Below, piece after piece: positions 29,546 through 38,060 of a stretch of 39,704 bases of DNA. The stretch spans positions 1-39,704 of the IMG/VR virus record IMGVR_UViG_3300045141_000229. The stretch is one strand, 5' to 3'. This DNA is from a virus. Position 1 is the stretch's first letter. Every line of letters starts with the position of its first letter. Below the pieces are notes generated by a model. It worked only from the letters and a program-made list of their open reading frames with translations. It was not told where the DNA came from and did not search any database. The translations under genes were made by a program, and so were the position numbers.

Positions 29546-30100
29546 ATGCCAGAAGAAAGCCAAGCCATCGTCCGGTTCGTTGCCGGCTGGGCCGAGGACG
29601 GCGTCAGCGATGACGGCCTGCCGCGCTACCGCGAGACGGTGCGCATCATCAAATCCGTGCCGCCCTTCACCGAGGTGCAGTACGTCGCCACCGAGACCGA
29701 TTTTGACGAAAATCCCGGTCCTTACCAGCTGTTCCTGAAGGAGCAGGGCGCGCGCCAGCTGCAACCGGTGCAGGACGGCTTCCCGCTGGCTCTGTGGCCG
29801 GTCATCACCCCGGCGCAGTTCAAGATGCTGGCCGCCCGCGACGTCAACACCATCGAGCAGCTGGCCAAGCTGCGCTCCGATCCGTCGATGCCCGGCGACT
29901 TCAAGGAGCTGGTCGAGCGCGCCCAGCAGATGCTGAAATTCTCGGCCAACCTCGGCAAGTTCGAGGCGCTGCTGCGCGACCGCGACGGCCAGATCGAGGC
30001 GCTGACCGAGCAGGTCGTCGAGATGCGCGGCACGATCTCGGCGCAAAACTCGATGATCAACGCGCTGAAGCTGCAGCCGCACCGCGAGCAGGTGGCCTGA
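29546..30100 (+). CDS. Head-tail region hypothetical protein
   Basis: The 184-residue protein begins EESQAIVRFVAGWAEDGVSD and has YRETVRIIKSVPPFTEVQYV, a central ALWPVITPAQFKMLAARDVN TIEQ region that looks like a helix-hairpin-helix or SAM-like turn, and a C-terminal coiled coil (LRDRDGQIEALTEQVVEMRG). It lies between capsid and the head-tail adaptor. Function unknown; similar proteins follow the capsid gene in other podoviruses. Confidence 0.65.
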   Translation: MPEESQAIVRFVAGWAEDGVSDDGLPRYRETVRIIKSVPPFTEVQYVATETDFDENPGPYQLFLKEQGARQLQPVQDGFPLALWPVITPAQFKMLAARDVNTIEQLAKLRSDPSMPGDFKELVERAQQMLKFSANLGKFEALLRDRDGQIEALTEQVVEMRGTISAQNSMINALKLQPHREQVA

Positions 30101-30101
30101 C

Positions 30102-30524
30102 ATGTCCGCTCTGGTCAGCGTCAAGGATTGCATCAGCCAAGCCTCCATGGAGATCGGCATCGCCCAGCGACCGGTCTCCACGGCGGTCGGCTCGCTCGAT
30201 CAGGACATTGTCCAGATGCTGGCGCTGCTGTCGGCGGTCGCCGACGAGGTGATGCTCGACCAGCCCTATGTCGACATCCTCGGTGACGGCATCTGGATTT
30301 ATTCCGCCACCGAGGTGCCGAAGGACAGCTTCACCGCCGACGACGACCTCATCGCCTTCGACGCGAGGCTCGCCATCGACGGCCTGAAGTACCGGTTCCT
30401 GAAGGCCAAGGGCCTCGAATATGGCGAGGAGATGCGCGACTTCCTGACCCGGCTGAACAAGCTGGCGGCGCGCACCAATGGCCGCGTCCTCGACCTCAAC
30501 TGCGACGAGGGCCGCCAGCAATGA
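30102..30524 (+). CDS. Head-tail adaptor candidate
   Basis: The 140-residue helical protein has SVKDCISQASMEIGIAQRPV and QDIVQMLALLSAVADEVMLD, then LIAFDARLAIDGLKYRFLKA and EEMRDFLTRLNKLAARTNGR. The layout of a helical bundle with an ALIAxxLxYRFLxAKG region fits head completion or adaptor proteins of the P22 gp4/T7 gp11 type. The stop overlaps the next tail gene by four bases. Assigned by position and secondary-structure pattern. Confidence 0.65.
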   Translation: MSALVSVKDCISQASMEIGIAQRPVSTAVGSLDQDIVQMLALLSAVADEVMLDQPYVDILGDGIWIYSATEVPKDSFTADDDLIAFDARLAIDGLKYRFLKAKGLEYGEEMRDFLTRLNKLAARTNGRVLDLNCDEGRQQ

Positions 30525-32089
30525 GGATGGTCCCATCCCGCTATCTGAAGTCGACGCCTGCGCAGGTGAAGAAGCAGGTGGCCAACCTCAAGCACATCAG
30601 CGCCCCGCTGAAGGGCCTGTCGCTGTCGTCGAAGCTGATACAGGGCGACCCGCTCACCGCCACCGTCCTCGACAACTGGGTGATCGAGGAAAACCAGATC
30701 AAGGCCCGCGCCGGCACCTTGCTTCGCCACACCTTTGCCGGCGGCCACCCGGTCGAGACGCTGGTGCCGTACTACGGCGCGCCAATGCAGATCGCGGCTG
30801 CGGTCAACGGCACCATCAGCCTGCTCAGCGGCACCGTCGTCCACAGCGGCTTCACCGGCAACGACTGGTCGTGGACCTCATTCGCCAACCTGTCGTCGAC
30901 CGACTACACGATCATGGTCAACGGCTTCGACGGCGTCTGGTCGTGGGACGGCACGGCGATGGTCGCCGAGACCGTCACCGCGCCCGCCGCCGAGCCGTGG
31001 ATCACGCCCGCGCAGTTCAACATCGTGCTGGCGCACCAGAACCGGCTGTGGTTCGCCGACACCACCAATCTGGCGGTCTATTACCTGCCGCTGCAGCAGA
31101 AGTCCGGCGAGGTCGCGCTGCTCCCGCTCAACGCCATTTTCAAGCGCGGCGGCACCATCCGCGCCATGTACACATGGTCGACGACCGGCGCGACCAACAT
31201 CACCGACCAGCTGGTGATCTTCACCACCAATGGCGAGCTGGCGATCTACGGCGGCACCGACCCGACCGATCCCGCCAACTTCTACCTGCAGGGCGTCTAT
31301 CGCTTCGACGCACCGATGTCGAAGCATGCGGTCGCCAACTATGGCGGCGAGCTTTACTGCCTGATCTCGACCGGTCTGGTGCCGATGTCGACGCTGATGC
31401 GCGCCGAGAGCGAGCAGCTCGGCGCACAGGACCGCAACGTCTTCACCAATTTCTACCAGCCGGCGCTGCTGCATCGCGACAGTCCCGGCTGGTCGGTCAT
31501 CATCAACCCGCTGAGCGGGCGCATGATCTGCAACATCCCGCAGGGCGGCCTCAACCGCTATGGCCAGATGGTGCGCTTCATGCCGAACCCGGTCTGGGCA
31601 TCGTGGTCGGCGGTGCCGGCGCGCTGCTGGGGCTGGCTCGATGGGCGGCTCTATTTCGGCTCCGACGACGGCCTCGTCTACGAGATGCACCCGACGTTCC
31701 TCAACGACAACGGCAAGCCGATCAAGGTCGACGTGCAGATGGCGTGGTCGAATTACGGCACCCCGGCGTCGAAGCTCTTCAAGATGATCCTGCCCTACAT
31801 CCAGACCGAGGGCTCGCCGCTCCCGTTCATCGACATGAAGGTCGACTACGACCTGTCCGCGCCGACCAACCAGCCCGACGTCACCTTCTCCTCGCAAGGT
31901 GCCGTCTGGGACTTGGCGACGTGGGACGTCGACGGCTGGGGCGGTGCGCTGACAGGCCACAACGACTGGTCGGGTGTCGGCGTCATCGGACGTGTCGGCG
32001 CGCCGCGCCTGACCGCACTGATCCTCAACTGCAGTTTCGCGGTCGGCGGCTGGGACGTGCTTTACGAGCAGGGGAGCATCTTCGGATGA
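30521..32089 (+). CDS. Tail protein, P22 gp10-like (beta-propeller-like)
   Basis: The 522-residue protein is beta-rich, with repeated blades such as YTIMVNGFDGVWSWDGTAMV, IVLAHQNRLWFADTTNLAVY, LVIFTTNGELAIYGGTDP and RLYFGSDDGLVYEMHPTFLN. Repeated L-V-x-x-N-G and W-x-D-G motifs suggest a propeller. Similar proteins in podoviruses form the tail hub or stabilise packaged DNA, as P22 gp10 does. It is followed by a coupled GNAT-like gene. Name by analogy; the precise tail part is not shown. Confidence 0.7.
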   Translation: MRMVPSRYLKSTPAQVKKQVANLKHISAPLKGLSLSSKLIQGDPLTATVLDNWVIEENQIKARAGTLLRHTFAGGHPVETLVPYYGAPMQIAAAVNGTISLLSGTVVHSGFTGNDWSWTSFANLSSTDYTIMVNGFDGVWSWDGTAMVAETVTAPAAEPWITPAQFNIVLAHQNRLWFADTTNLAVYYLPLQQKSGEVALLPLNAIFKRGGTIRAMYTWSTTGATNITDQLVIFTTNGELAIYGGTDPTDPANFYLQGVYRFDAPMSKHAVANYGGELYCLISTGLVPMSTLMRAESEQLGAQDRNVFTNFYQPALLHRDSPGWSVIINPLSGRMICNIPQGGLNRYGQMVRFMPNPVWASWSAVPARCWGWLDGRLYFGSDDGLVYEMHPTFLNDNGKPIKVDVQMAWSNYGTPASKLFKMILPYIQTEGSPLPFIDMKVDYDLSAPTNQPDVTFSSQGAVWDLATWDVDGWGGALTGHNDWSGVGVIGRVGAPRLTALILNCSFAVGGWDVLYEQGSIFG

Positions 32090-32580
32090 AGGTCACCTTC
32101 GACGCCCTCGACCTCGACGCCGCCGAGTTTCTCTCGGAGGAGACCGGCATCGATTTTCGCCGCATCGATTTTCGCCACCCGCGCTGGTTCTGCGTCACCG
32201 CCCGGCGCGACGACGACACCCTGATGGGCGTGCTGGCCTGCGAGTTTAAGGAGTGGTTCAACGTCCACTTCTCGACCGCGATCTGCGACCAGCGCTGCAT
32301 GAGCCGGCGGCTGCTGCGGGCGATCTTCACCGGGCTGTTTTCTCGAGCCGTGCGCGTCACCGCGCTGGTCGACCCGGAGGCCCAGACGACCATCGAGCTG
32401 ATCCGCCGCATGGGCTTTGTCTACGAGGGTTTCATGCGCATGGGCGTCGAGGGACGACGCGACGCCCTGCTCTTCGGCATGCTCCGCGAGGACTGCCGCT
32501 TCCTGCCCGGCTACCACCCGGCGCGCGCCTCAATCCAGCCTCTCGCCCTCGGAGGGTTCCACCATGGTCTCCAGTCCTAG
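32086..32580 (+). CDS. GNAT-like acetyltransferase in tail region
   Basis: The 164-residue protein starts at an ATG overlapping the tail gene stop. It has DTLMGVLACEFKEWFNVHFS, RCMSRRLLRAIFTGLFSRAV, VTALVDPEAQTTIELIRRMG and FVYEGFMR, the typical last strands and helix of GNAT enzymes, where VDPEAQTTIELIRRMGFVYEG is the diagnostic end. GNAT-like genes recur in the tail cassettes of related phages. Substrate unknown; it may modify a virion or host protein. It overlaps the next gene by 17 bases. Confidence 0.75.
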   Translation: MKVTFDALDLDAAEFLSEETGIDFRRIDFRHPRWFCVTARRDDDTLMGVLACEFKEWFNVHFSTAICDQRCMSRRLLRAIFTGLFSRAVRVTALVDPEAQTTIELIRRMGFVYEGFMRMGVEGRRDALLFGMLREDCRFLPGYHPARASIQPLALGGFHHGLQS

Positions 32581-33721
32581 CCCGCCCAACCCATACACGC
32601 AGGCGGCGGCGCAGCAGTCGTCGGACCTCTACGGGGCGCAGTCGTCGGCGATCATCAACAACGCCAACGAGACCAACCCCTATGGCTCGGTGAAGTACAC
32701 CAACAACGGCTACGAGACGATCTACGACGCCAAGGGCAATGCCTCCTATGTGCCGCGCTACCAGCGCGACGTTTCGCTGAGCCCCGACCAGAACAAGCTG
32801 CTCGGCCTGCAGACGCAGGCTCAGGGCAATGCCGGGCAGGCCGCCGTCACCGCCAGCGCCAATCTTGCGGACCAGTTCAAGACCTCGCTCGACAGCTCCA
32901 GCTGGAACCCGTGGTCGCAGGGCCAGGCACCGCAGGCCGTCCGACAGGATCAGACGCCGACCGACCGTGGCGCTGTGCAGGACGCGATGATGCAGCGCTA
33001 CAACGAGACCGCCGGCAAGGCGAACGCGTCGCAGGACGCCCAGCTCGCCGCGCGCGGCCTCAACCCCGGCAGTCAGGGTGCTGGCAGTGTCGCCGACACC
33101 CGCGCCCGCGCCTTCACCGACGCCACCAATCAGGCCTACCTCGCCAGCGGCGACGAGAGCCGGGCGGCGCAGAGCGCCTACAACGCCGCCGGGGCGCAGC
33201 AATATTCGCAGGGGCAGGACTACGCCTCGGCGGGCAACAATCTGCGGCAGGCGCAGCAGTCGAGCGACACCGCGCTGCGCAACCAGCTGCCGAACGAGGT
33301 CGGCGCGCTGATGGGCATGGGTCAGGTGACCACGCCGCAGTTCCAGCCGTTCTCGCGGCAGGGCGTCGCCGCCGCGCCGGTCGGCCAGTACATGAGCGAT
33401 GCCTACAAAAATCAGGTGGCGGCGGCCAGCGCCACCAACCAAGGCCTCTTCGGCCTCGGCGGTGCCGGCGTCAGCGCGATGTTTGGTCCCGGCGGCATGT
33501 TCGCCTCCGACCGCCGGCTGAAGACCGACATCGAGCCGACCGGCGGCGAGCTGGCCGGCGCGCCGCTCTACTGGTTCCGCTATCGCGGCCAGCCCGATCT
33601 TCATGTCGGCGTGATGGCCGACGAGGTGCGTCAGCTGCACCCCGACGCCGTGGTCCGCATGGGCGGCTTCGACGCGGTCAATTACGACCTGCTGTATTCG
33701 AGAGGAAATCACCATGGGTAG
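32564..33721 (+). CDS. Virion protein with C-terminal S74 chaperone domain
   Basis: The 385-residue protein begins behind GGAGGG at MVSSPSPPNPYTQ. Residues up to about 310 are Gln/Ala/Asn/Ser-rich and helical, as in internal virion proteins (ADQFKTSLDSSSWNPWSQ and DATNQAYLASGDESRAAQSA). The end carries ASDRRLKTDIEP, WFRYRGQPDLHVGVMADEV and DAVNYDLL, a peptidase S74 intramolecular chaperone, with the S-D-R-R-L-K arrangement of the self-cleaving Ser/Lys pair. S74 normally folds trimeric fibres and is then cut off, so this protein may be a needle or fibre-like ejection component. Confidence 0.8.
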   Translation: MVSSPSPPNPYTQAAAQQSSDLYGAQSSAIINNANETNPYGSVKYTNNGYETIYDAKGNASYVPRYQRDVSLSPDQNKLLGLQTQAQGNAGQAAVTASANLADQFKTSLDSSSWNPWSQGQAPQAVRQDQTPTDRGAVQDAMMQRYNETAGKANASQDAQLAARGLNPGSQGAGSVADTRARAFTDATNQAYLASGDESRAAQSAYNAAGAQQYSQGQDYASAGNNLRQAQQSSDTALRNQLPNEVGALMGMGQVTTPQFQPFSRQGVAAAPVGQYMSDAYKNQVAAASATNQGLFGLGGAGVSAMFGPGGMFASDRRLKTDIEPTGGELAGAPLYWFRYRGQPDLHVGVMADEVRQLHPDAVVRMGGFDAVNYDLLYSRGNHHG

Positions 33722-34073
33722 TTCCGGCAGCAGCGACTATTCGGACCCGCCGAGGGGGCCAAACCCGCCGTCGAACATGATCATTCCGCAGGGCGGCTCG
33801 GCCCCGCTGAAGACGAATTTCATCAACTTTCTGGGCGACCCCAGCCAGCCTTCGCATGGCCTGACGCCTGACATGCTCCAGCAGATCATGGGCGGCGGCA
33901 ATCAGCAGGGCGGTGGACCGCCGAACCCGGCGGCATCTGCCGACGCCACCGCGCCACCACCAGCGGCGGCGGCGCGCAACGTGCTGGCCGACCTGCTCAC
34001 GCGCGGCGGCAACGGCGGCGGCGCGCGCGGTGCCGGCAGCGGCGGCAACGGCAACGGCTGGGGCGGCCACTGA
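33714..34073 (+). CDS. Gly/Pro-rich small virion-region protein
   Basis: The 119-residue product is low complexity: SDPPRGPNPPSNMIIPQGGS, NFINFLGDPSQPSHG, then Gly/Asn/Ala-rich repeats at the end. It overlaps the S74 gene by eight bases and ends one base before the next ATG. It is probably disordered; perhaps a spacer in the tail needle or a scaffold for ejection proteins. No family recognised. Confidence 0.55.
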   Translation: MGSSGSSDYSDPPRGPNPPSNMIIPQGGSAPLKTNFINFLGDPSQPSHGLTPDMLQQIMGGGNQQGGGPPNPAASADATAPPPAAAARNVLADLLTRGGNGGGARGAGSGGNGNGWGGH

Positions 34074-34074
34074 C

Positions 34075-34935
34075 ATGACCAAGCTGCTTGGTGCCCTGCT
34101 CAGGAATGAAAGTGGTGGGCGCAACATCGCCAACACCCATGAGGGCACCTCGTCGGGCCAAGCTCAAGGCTATTTCCAGATCACCACCGGCACTTGGAAG
34201 GACTTCGGCGGCGGCAAATATGCGTCGAACCCGCTGGGCGCGAGCTACGATCAGCAGGCCGAGATCGCTGCGAAAATTCCGCTCAAGCGCTGGGACAGCA
34301 GCACGCTCGCCGCCATGCGCAACACCGGCCTGCCCATCGACCCCAATCGCACCCTCGGCGAGAACCTCGCCATGCACGGCGAGGGCTTCGGCGGCGGTGC
34401 CCGCGACGGCGGCCAAGGCGCGGCCCCGGCGCAGCAGGCACAGCCGCAGCAGGCACCCGCCCCGCCGCCAGCACCGCCCGTCATGGACGGTCCTCGCGGT
34501 CAGGAGCAAGTCCAGCCCGCCGGTTACTCGACGCGCCCGCAGGGGCCTGTAGAGGCCGCTGGTGGCGGTCGCGGCTCCGATCCCCGCTCGATGCTCGCCT
34601 CGCTGATCGGTGGTGGCAACTCTGCGAACCCCGGAGGCCCCGTGGAGGCCGCTGGCGGCGGCGCGGGCAATGAGGCCGGCGCTGGCGCTACCGCCCCTGT
34701 GGGGGGCGCTGCTGCCACGCCATGGTGGCAGACGCTGGCCAAGAACCTCGGCGGCGTCGGAGAGAGCATGGGCGGCGGCGGCATGCCGCAGCCGGCGAGC
34801 GGCGCGCCAGCGCAGCCCGGCCCGGCCCGCATCGATCAAGGGGCCGTCGCCACTGTCGATCCCGCGCAGCAGGACCAGCAGCGCCAGCAGCTGGCCATGG
34901 CCATGCAGCGGCTCAATTCGGGGAGGCTGTTCTGA
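34075..34935 (+). CDS. Virion lytic transglycosylase-like protein
   Basis: The 286-residue protein has an N-terminal SLT-like domain: LLRNESGGRNIANTHEG with the likely catalytic Glu in NESGG, SSGQAQGYFQITTGTWKDFG, then QQAEIAAKIPLKRWDSS. The rest (from residue 115) is Gln/Pro/Gly-rich low complexity, ending in a helix (AQQDQQRQQLAMAMQRLNSG). Such virion enzymes open a hole in peptidoglycan during DNA entry. The position among ejection proteins supports this. Confidence 0.8.
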   Translation: MTKLLGALLRNESGGRNIANTHEGTSSGQAQGYFQITTGTWKDFGGGKYASNPLGASYDQQAEIAAKIPLKRWDSSTLAAMRNTGLPIDPNRTLGENLAMHGEGFGGGARDGGQGAAPAQQAQPQQAPAPPPAPPVMDGPRGQEQVQPAGYSTRPQGPVEAAGGGRGSDPRSMLASLIGGGNSANPGGPVEAAGGGAGNEAGAGATAPVGGAAATPWWQTLAKNLGGVGESMGGGGMPQPASGAPAQPGPARIDQGAVATVDPAQQDQQRQQLAMAMQRLNSGRLF

Positions 34936-36275
34936 TGGCCCGCATCGCCAATTTCACCTCCGCAGGCACGTCGACCGATCCGACCGGCGGCATGACGCTC
35001 GACGGCCTGATGGCGCGCCAGAAGATGCTCGCCGAGCAGGCCCAGCAGATCGCCGCGCCGCGCGACATGCCGAGCCCGTGGCAGGGTGCCGCGCAGCTGG
35101 CGCAGGCCTTCGTCAACGCCCGGCAGGGTGGGCAGGCGCAGGAGCAGATGATGGCTGGCCGCGACGCGCTGGCCAAGATCAGGTCGGGCATCAACCTCGA
35201 CACCGGGCCGACGTCGGACCAGATCGGTCAGGCCTCGACGCTCGACCCGCACTTCGCCGACAACCTGACCCAGATGGCCGTCGAGATGATCCGCTCCAAG
35301 CGCGAGCGCGAGCAGCACCTCGCCGACGTCTCCAGCTCGCAGACTTTCCAGTCGGGCCAGCAGCAGAACCAGCAGGATTTTCAGGCCGGTCAGACCAAGG
35401 AGAAGCAGGCCTACGACCAGTCGCAGCCGGTCACCGACATCGGCAAGATCGATCAGGAGCTGGCCAACGGGCGCATCACTCAGGCAGAGGCCGATCAGGC
35501 CAAGGCGACGCTCGCTCCGGTGACCTATCGCCCGGCGACGCAATCGGAGATCGACGCCTACCACCTCAACCCCAGCCTGTCCTACCGGGTCAATTCGAAG
35601 ACCGGCGAGCCGGAAGCCATCGGCAGTCCGATGCAGCTGCTGCCCGCCGAGTTTGCGTCGAAGATCGCGCTTGGCGACGAGTTTCTGTCGAATTTCGACA
35701 ACATCCGCACGCAGGCCGCCAGCGGCTCGATGACCGGCCCCGTCGACTACGCCACCTCCTCGATCCTCGGTCGCGGCGAAGGCGGGCAGTCCTACCGGCA
35801 GCTGAAGCAGGGCTCCGAGGCGCTGCTGCGCATGCTGACCGGTGCCGGCGTGAGCGACACCGAGGCGGTCAATCAGGTCAAGCAGTACGAGCCATCGCCG
35901 ACCGACGACGCGCCGACGCTGGTGTCGAAGATCGATGGCCTCAAGAATGCGATGGTTCGCATCCGCCAAGGCGCGACGGCGGGCCGCGCCTCGATCCCGA
36001 TGCCCGAAAGCAAGCCGGCGGCACCCGGCGCGACGCCACCTCCGGGTGCGCCACCCGCGCCCGGCGCGACGCCGCCAGCAGCATCCGGCGGCGGCGTGCC
36101 GTCAGTAGCTGCGAACGATCTCGCCGGCTACCGCGCCCTGCCGCCCGGCGCGCAGTACACGGTGCCGGGTCACAATGATCCCAACGGCGGCCTGATGGTC
36201 TTCATCAAGCCTGCGGCTGCGGCGACCCCCTCGCCCGCGCGGCAAGCCTTGCCGAACACGAACGGGAGGCCCTGA
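34935..36275 (+). CDS. Internal virion/ejection protein
   Basis: The 446-residue protein is helical and Gln/Ala-rich: TLDGLMARQKMLAEQAQQIA, WQGAAQLAQAFVNARQGGQA, FQSGQQQNQQDFQAGQTKEK and a long middle with SSILGRGEGGQSYRQLKQGS and LRMLTGAGVSDTEAVNQVKQ. The C-terminal 90 residues are Pro/Ala linker and a small domain (NDLAGYRALPPGAQYTVPG). This is typical of DNA-ejection proteins of podoviruses. The ATG overlaps the previous stop by one base. Confidence 0.7.
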   Translation: MARIANFTSAGTSTDPTGGMTLDGLMARQKMLAEQAQQIAAPRDMPSPWQGAAQLAQAFVNARQGGQAQEQMMAGRDALAKIRSGINLDTGPTSDQIGQASTLDPHFADNLTQMAVEMIRSKREREQHLADVSSSQTFQSGQQQNQQDFQAGQTKEKQAYDQSQPVTDIGKIDQELANGRITQAEADQAKATLAPVTYRPATQSEIDAYHLNPSLSYRVNSKTGEPEAIGSPMQLLPAEFASKIALGDEFLSNFDNIRTQAASGSMTGPVDYATSSILGRGEGGQSYRQLKQGSEALLRMLTGAGVSDTEAVNQVKQYEPSPTDDAPTLVSKIDGLKNAMVRIRQGATAGRASIPMPESKPAAPGATPPPGAPPAPGATPPAASGGGVPSVAANDLAGYRALPPGAQYTVPGHNDPNGGLMVFIKPAAAATPSPARQALPNTNGRP

Positions 36276-36276
36276 T

Positions 36277-37896
36277 ATGGCAGGCCCCCTGCTCTCTCCG
36301 TTTGGTGATCCGGCAGCGCCGACGCAGGCACCGCCCACCTCACCGTTTGGCGATCCGGTCGCGCCGGCTGCTGCGCCTTCGCCGCAGGACGAGCGCGCCG
36401 CCCGGCTGCGCAAGATCGCGGCGGCTGGGCTGAACGCCGATCCCGGCGCGAAAGAGGTCTTCAACGACAGCATCACCCTCGGCCTGCAGAAGCCGGCTGC
36501 AGGCCTTGCTGCAGGTCTCGGCGGCAAGCTCCTGCAACTGCTCGGCAATTCCAATGGTAGCGACTTCGGCGAGGGCTACACCGCCGGCACGGGTGCCTAC
36601 CAAGACATGATGGACAAGGCCAACAAAAACTCTGGCTGGGGCGGCACTGCCGCCGGCCTCGCTGGTGGCCTCGTCGCTGGCGGCCCGGCGCGCGGCGTCG
36701 TCGAGCAGGGTCTGTGGCCGATGATCAAGAGCGCGGCGGGCTTCGGCGCGGTCGAGGGCGCGGCGCGCAATTCCGAAGACCCGCTCAGTGCCGCTGAAGG
36801 AGCCGCCAAGGGCGGTCTGGCGTCGGCGGCGACCGCCGGCACGATTGGCACCGCTCTCAGCCTGCCGGGCTTCGGTGCCCGCCGGGCGGCGGCCAGAGAG
36901 GCCAATCGTGGCACCCCGCCCGATGAACTGACCGCGCAGGCCAAGGGCATCTACAAGCGGCTCGACGACGGTGGTGTCGCCTACGACAGCAACCAGTCGT
37001 CCCAGCTGGCGAGCAGCCTGAACACCGACCTCAGGCAAAATGGCTTCGATCCACAAGGTGCCCACAAGGTGCTGAGCGACGGCGTCCTCTCCCGCATCGA
37101 GGACCAGAGCGGCCACCCGATGAGCCTTGAGACGCTGCAGCAGATCAGGTCGCAGGCCTCGTCCAATACGACGAACCCCGACCCCAACGTGCGCCGCATC
37201 GCCGGTCGCATCGTCAATCACATCGAAGGTTTCGTCACCAACGAGACCCCGGCGATGTCGCAGCTGCCGCCCGATCAGGTCGGCCCGCTGTGGCAGCAGG
37301 CACGGCAATTGTGGCGCGCCTCCAACACCGCCGCCGACATCGGCTGGCGCGTCGGCAAGGCCGAGAACCGCGCCGCCTCGACCAATTCCGGCGGCAACGA
37401 GGAGAACGCCATCCGGCAGAACATCCGGGGCGCGCTCGACAAGGCCGAGCAGCCGGGCCGCTACAACCCCTACAACGCCCCAGAGCTGGCGCAGATGCAG
37501 AAGGTTGTCGACGGCACCCAGATGCAGAATTGGCTGCGGTCAGCCGGCAATCAGGTGTCGGGCATTCCGGTGAAGACCTTGATGGGCGGCCTTGCCGCAG
37601 GCGCGGGCCTGCATGGCGGCTTCGACCCCATCAGCACCCTGCTGGCCGGCAGCGCCGGGCTGGGTGCTTCGGCGCTGACCCAGAAGGCCGGCAGCGCCAT
37701 CAAGAACCAGTCGACGCGGATCGCGCAGGATCAGGCCGACAGCCTGATCAGGCTGATCTCGACCGGCTCGCTCGCCAAGACGCCGAGTGTGATGTCGGGG
37801 CCGCCGACGCGCGCGGCGCTTGCCGCGCTGATGGCCAGAAAGGCTGCGGCCCGTGGCGGCGGCATTTTCGCCGGGCAGGAGGCGTCGCAGCAATGA
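36277..37896 (+). CDS. Internal virion/ejection protein, Gly/Ala-rich
   Basis: The 539-residue protein has an N-terminal Pro-rich part with SPFGDPAAP and SPFGDPVAP repeats, a Gly/Ala-rich hydrophobic region (GTAAGLAGGLVAGGPARG, AAGFGAVEGAARNS, AKGGLASAATAGTIGTALS), then a helical domain with LNTDLRQNGFDPQGAHKVLS and a second hydrophobic stretch (LMGGLAAGAGLHGGFDPIST). Amphipathic Gly-rich stretches are common in ejection proteins that cross the host membrane. The function is inferred from composition and position. Confidence 0.65.
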   Translation: MAGPLLSPFGDPAAPTQAPPTSPFGDPVAPAAAPSPQDERAARLRKIAAAGLNADPGAKEVFNDSITLGLQKPAAGLAAGLGGKLLQLLGNSNGSDFGEGYTAGTGAYQDMMDKANKNSGWGGTAAGLAGGLVAGGPARGVVEQGLWPMIKSAAGFGAVEGAARNSEDPLSAAEGAAKGGLASAATAGTIGTALSLPGFGARRAAAREANRGTPPDELTAQAKGIYKRLDDGGVAYDSNQSSQLASSLNTDLRQNGFDPQGAHKVLSDGVLSRIEDQSGHPMSLETLQQIRSQASSNTTNPDPNVRRIAGRIVNHIEGFVTNETPAMSQLPPDQVGPLWQQARQLWRASNTAADIGWRVGKAENRAASTNSGGNEENAIRQNIRGALDKAEQPGRYNPYNAPELAQMQKVVDGTQMQNWLRSAGNQVSGIPVKTLMGGLAAGAGLHGGFDPISTLLAGSAGLGASALTQKAGSAIKNQSTRIAQDQADSLIRLISTGSLAKTPSVMSGPPTRAALAALMARKAAARGGGIFAGQEASQQ

Positions 37897-38060
37897 CGAG
37901 GTCAGTTTTCACAAAACAGCATGATCCACGCAACTTGCACGCCTATGGCAAGGCCGCCGCCGGCCAGAGCGCAGGCTACGAGCAGAAGGGAATACAGCAT
38001 GACGTCGGTCCTTTGTGGACCCCGAATATAGGCTCTATGCAGGGAGGCTGCAATGGCTGA
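37893..38060 (+). CDS. Small frame in late operon, doubtful
   Basis: A 55-residue frame starts at an ATG overlapping the previous stop (ATGA) and ends eight bases into the next gene. The sequence RSVFTKQHDPRNLHAYGKAA has no motif. A leftward gene with better signals lies within the same bases, so this frame may be only a bridging reading, although its couplings are typical for the phage. Confidence 0.35.
   Translation: MTRSVFTKQHDPRNLHAYGKAAAGQSAGYEQKGIQHDVGPLWTPNIGSMQGGCNG
37902..38000 (-). CDS. Small membrane protein antisense to late operon (moron candidate)
   Basis: The leftward 32-residue frame encodes one membrane helix, MLYSLLLVACALAGGGLAIG, then VQVAWIMLFCEN. AAAGGA lies eight bases before the ATG and a promoter with a TATATT box and a 17-base spacer lies just upstream. 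The LVAC string resembles a lipobox, but there is no basic n-region, so lipidation is doubtful. Everything expected of an independent transcription unit is present in 150 bases between two late genes. It may be expressed by the prophage and act on the cell envelope. Confidence 0.55.
   Translation of the reverse strand: MLYSLLLVACALAGGGLAIGVQVAWIMLFCEN
38025..38053 (-). promoter_or_regulatory. Leftward promoter for antisense membrane protein
   Basis: Read leftward, TTGCAG (38048-38053), a 17-base spacer and TATATT (38025-38030) form a good sigma70-like promoter. It lies 25 bases upstream of the ATG at 38000, with AAAGGA at 38009-38014 between. Confidence 0.6.
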
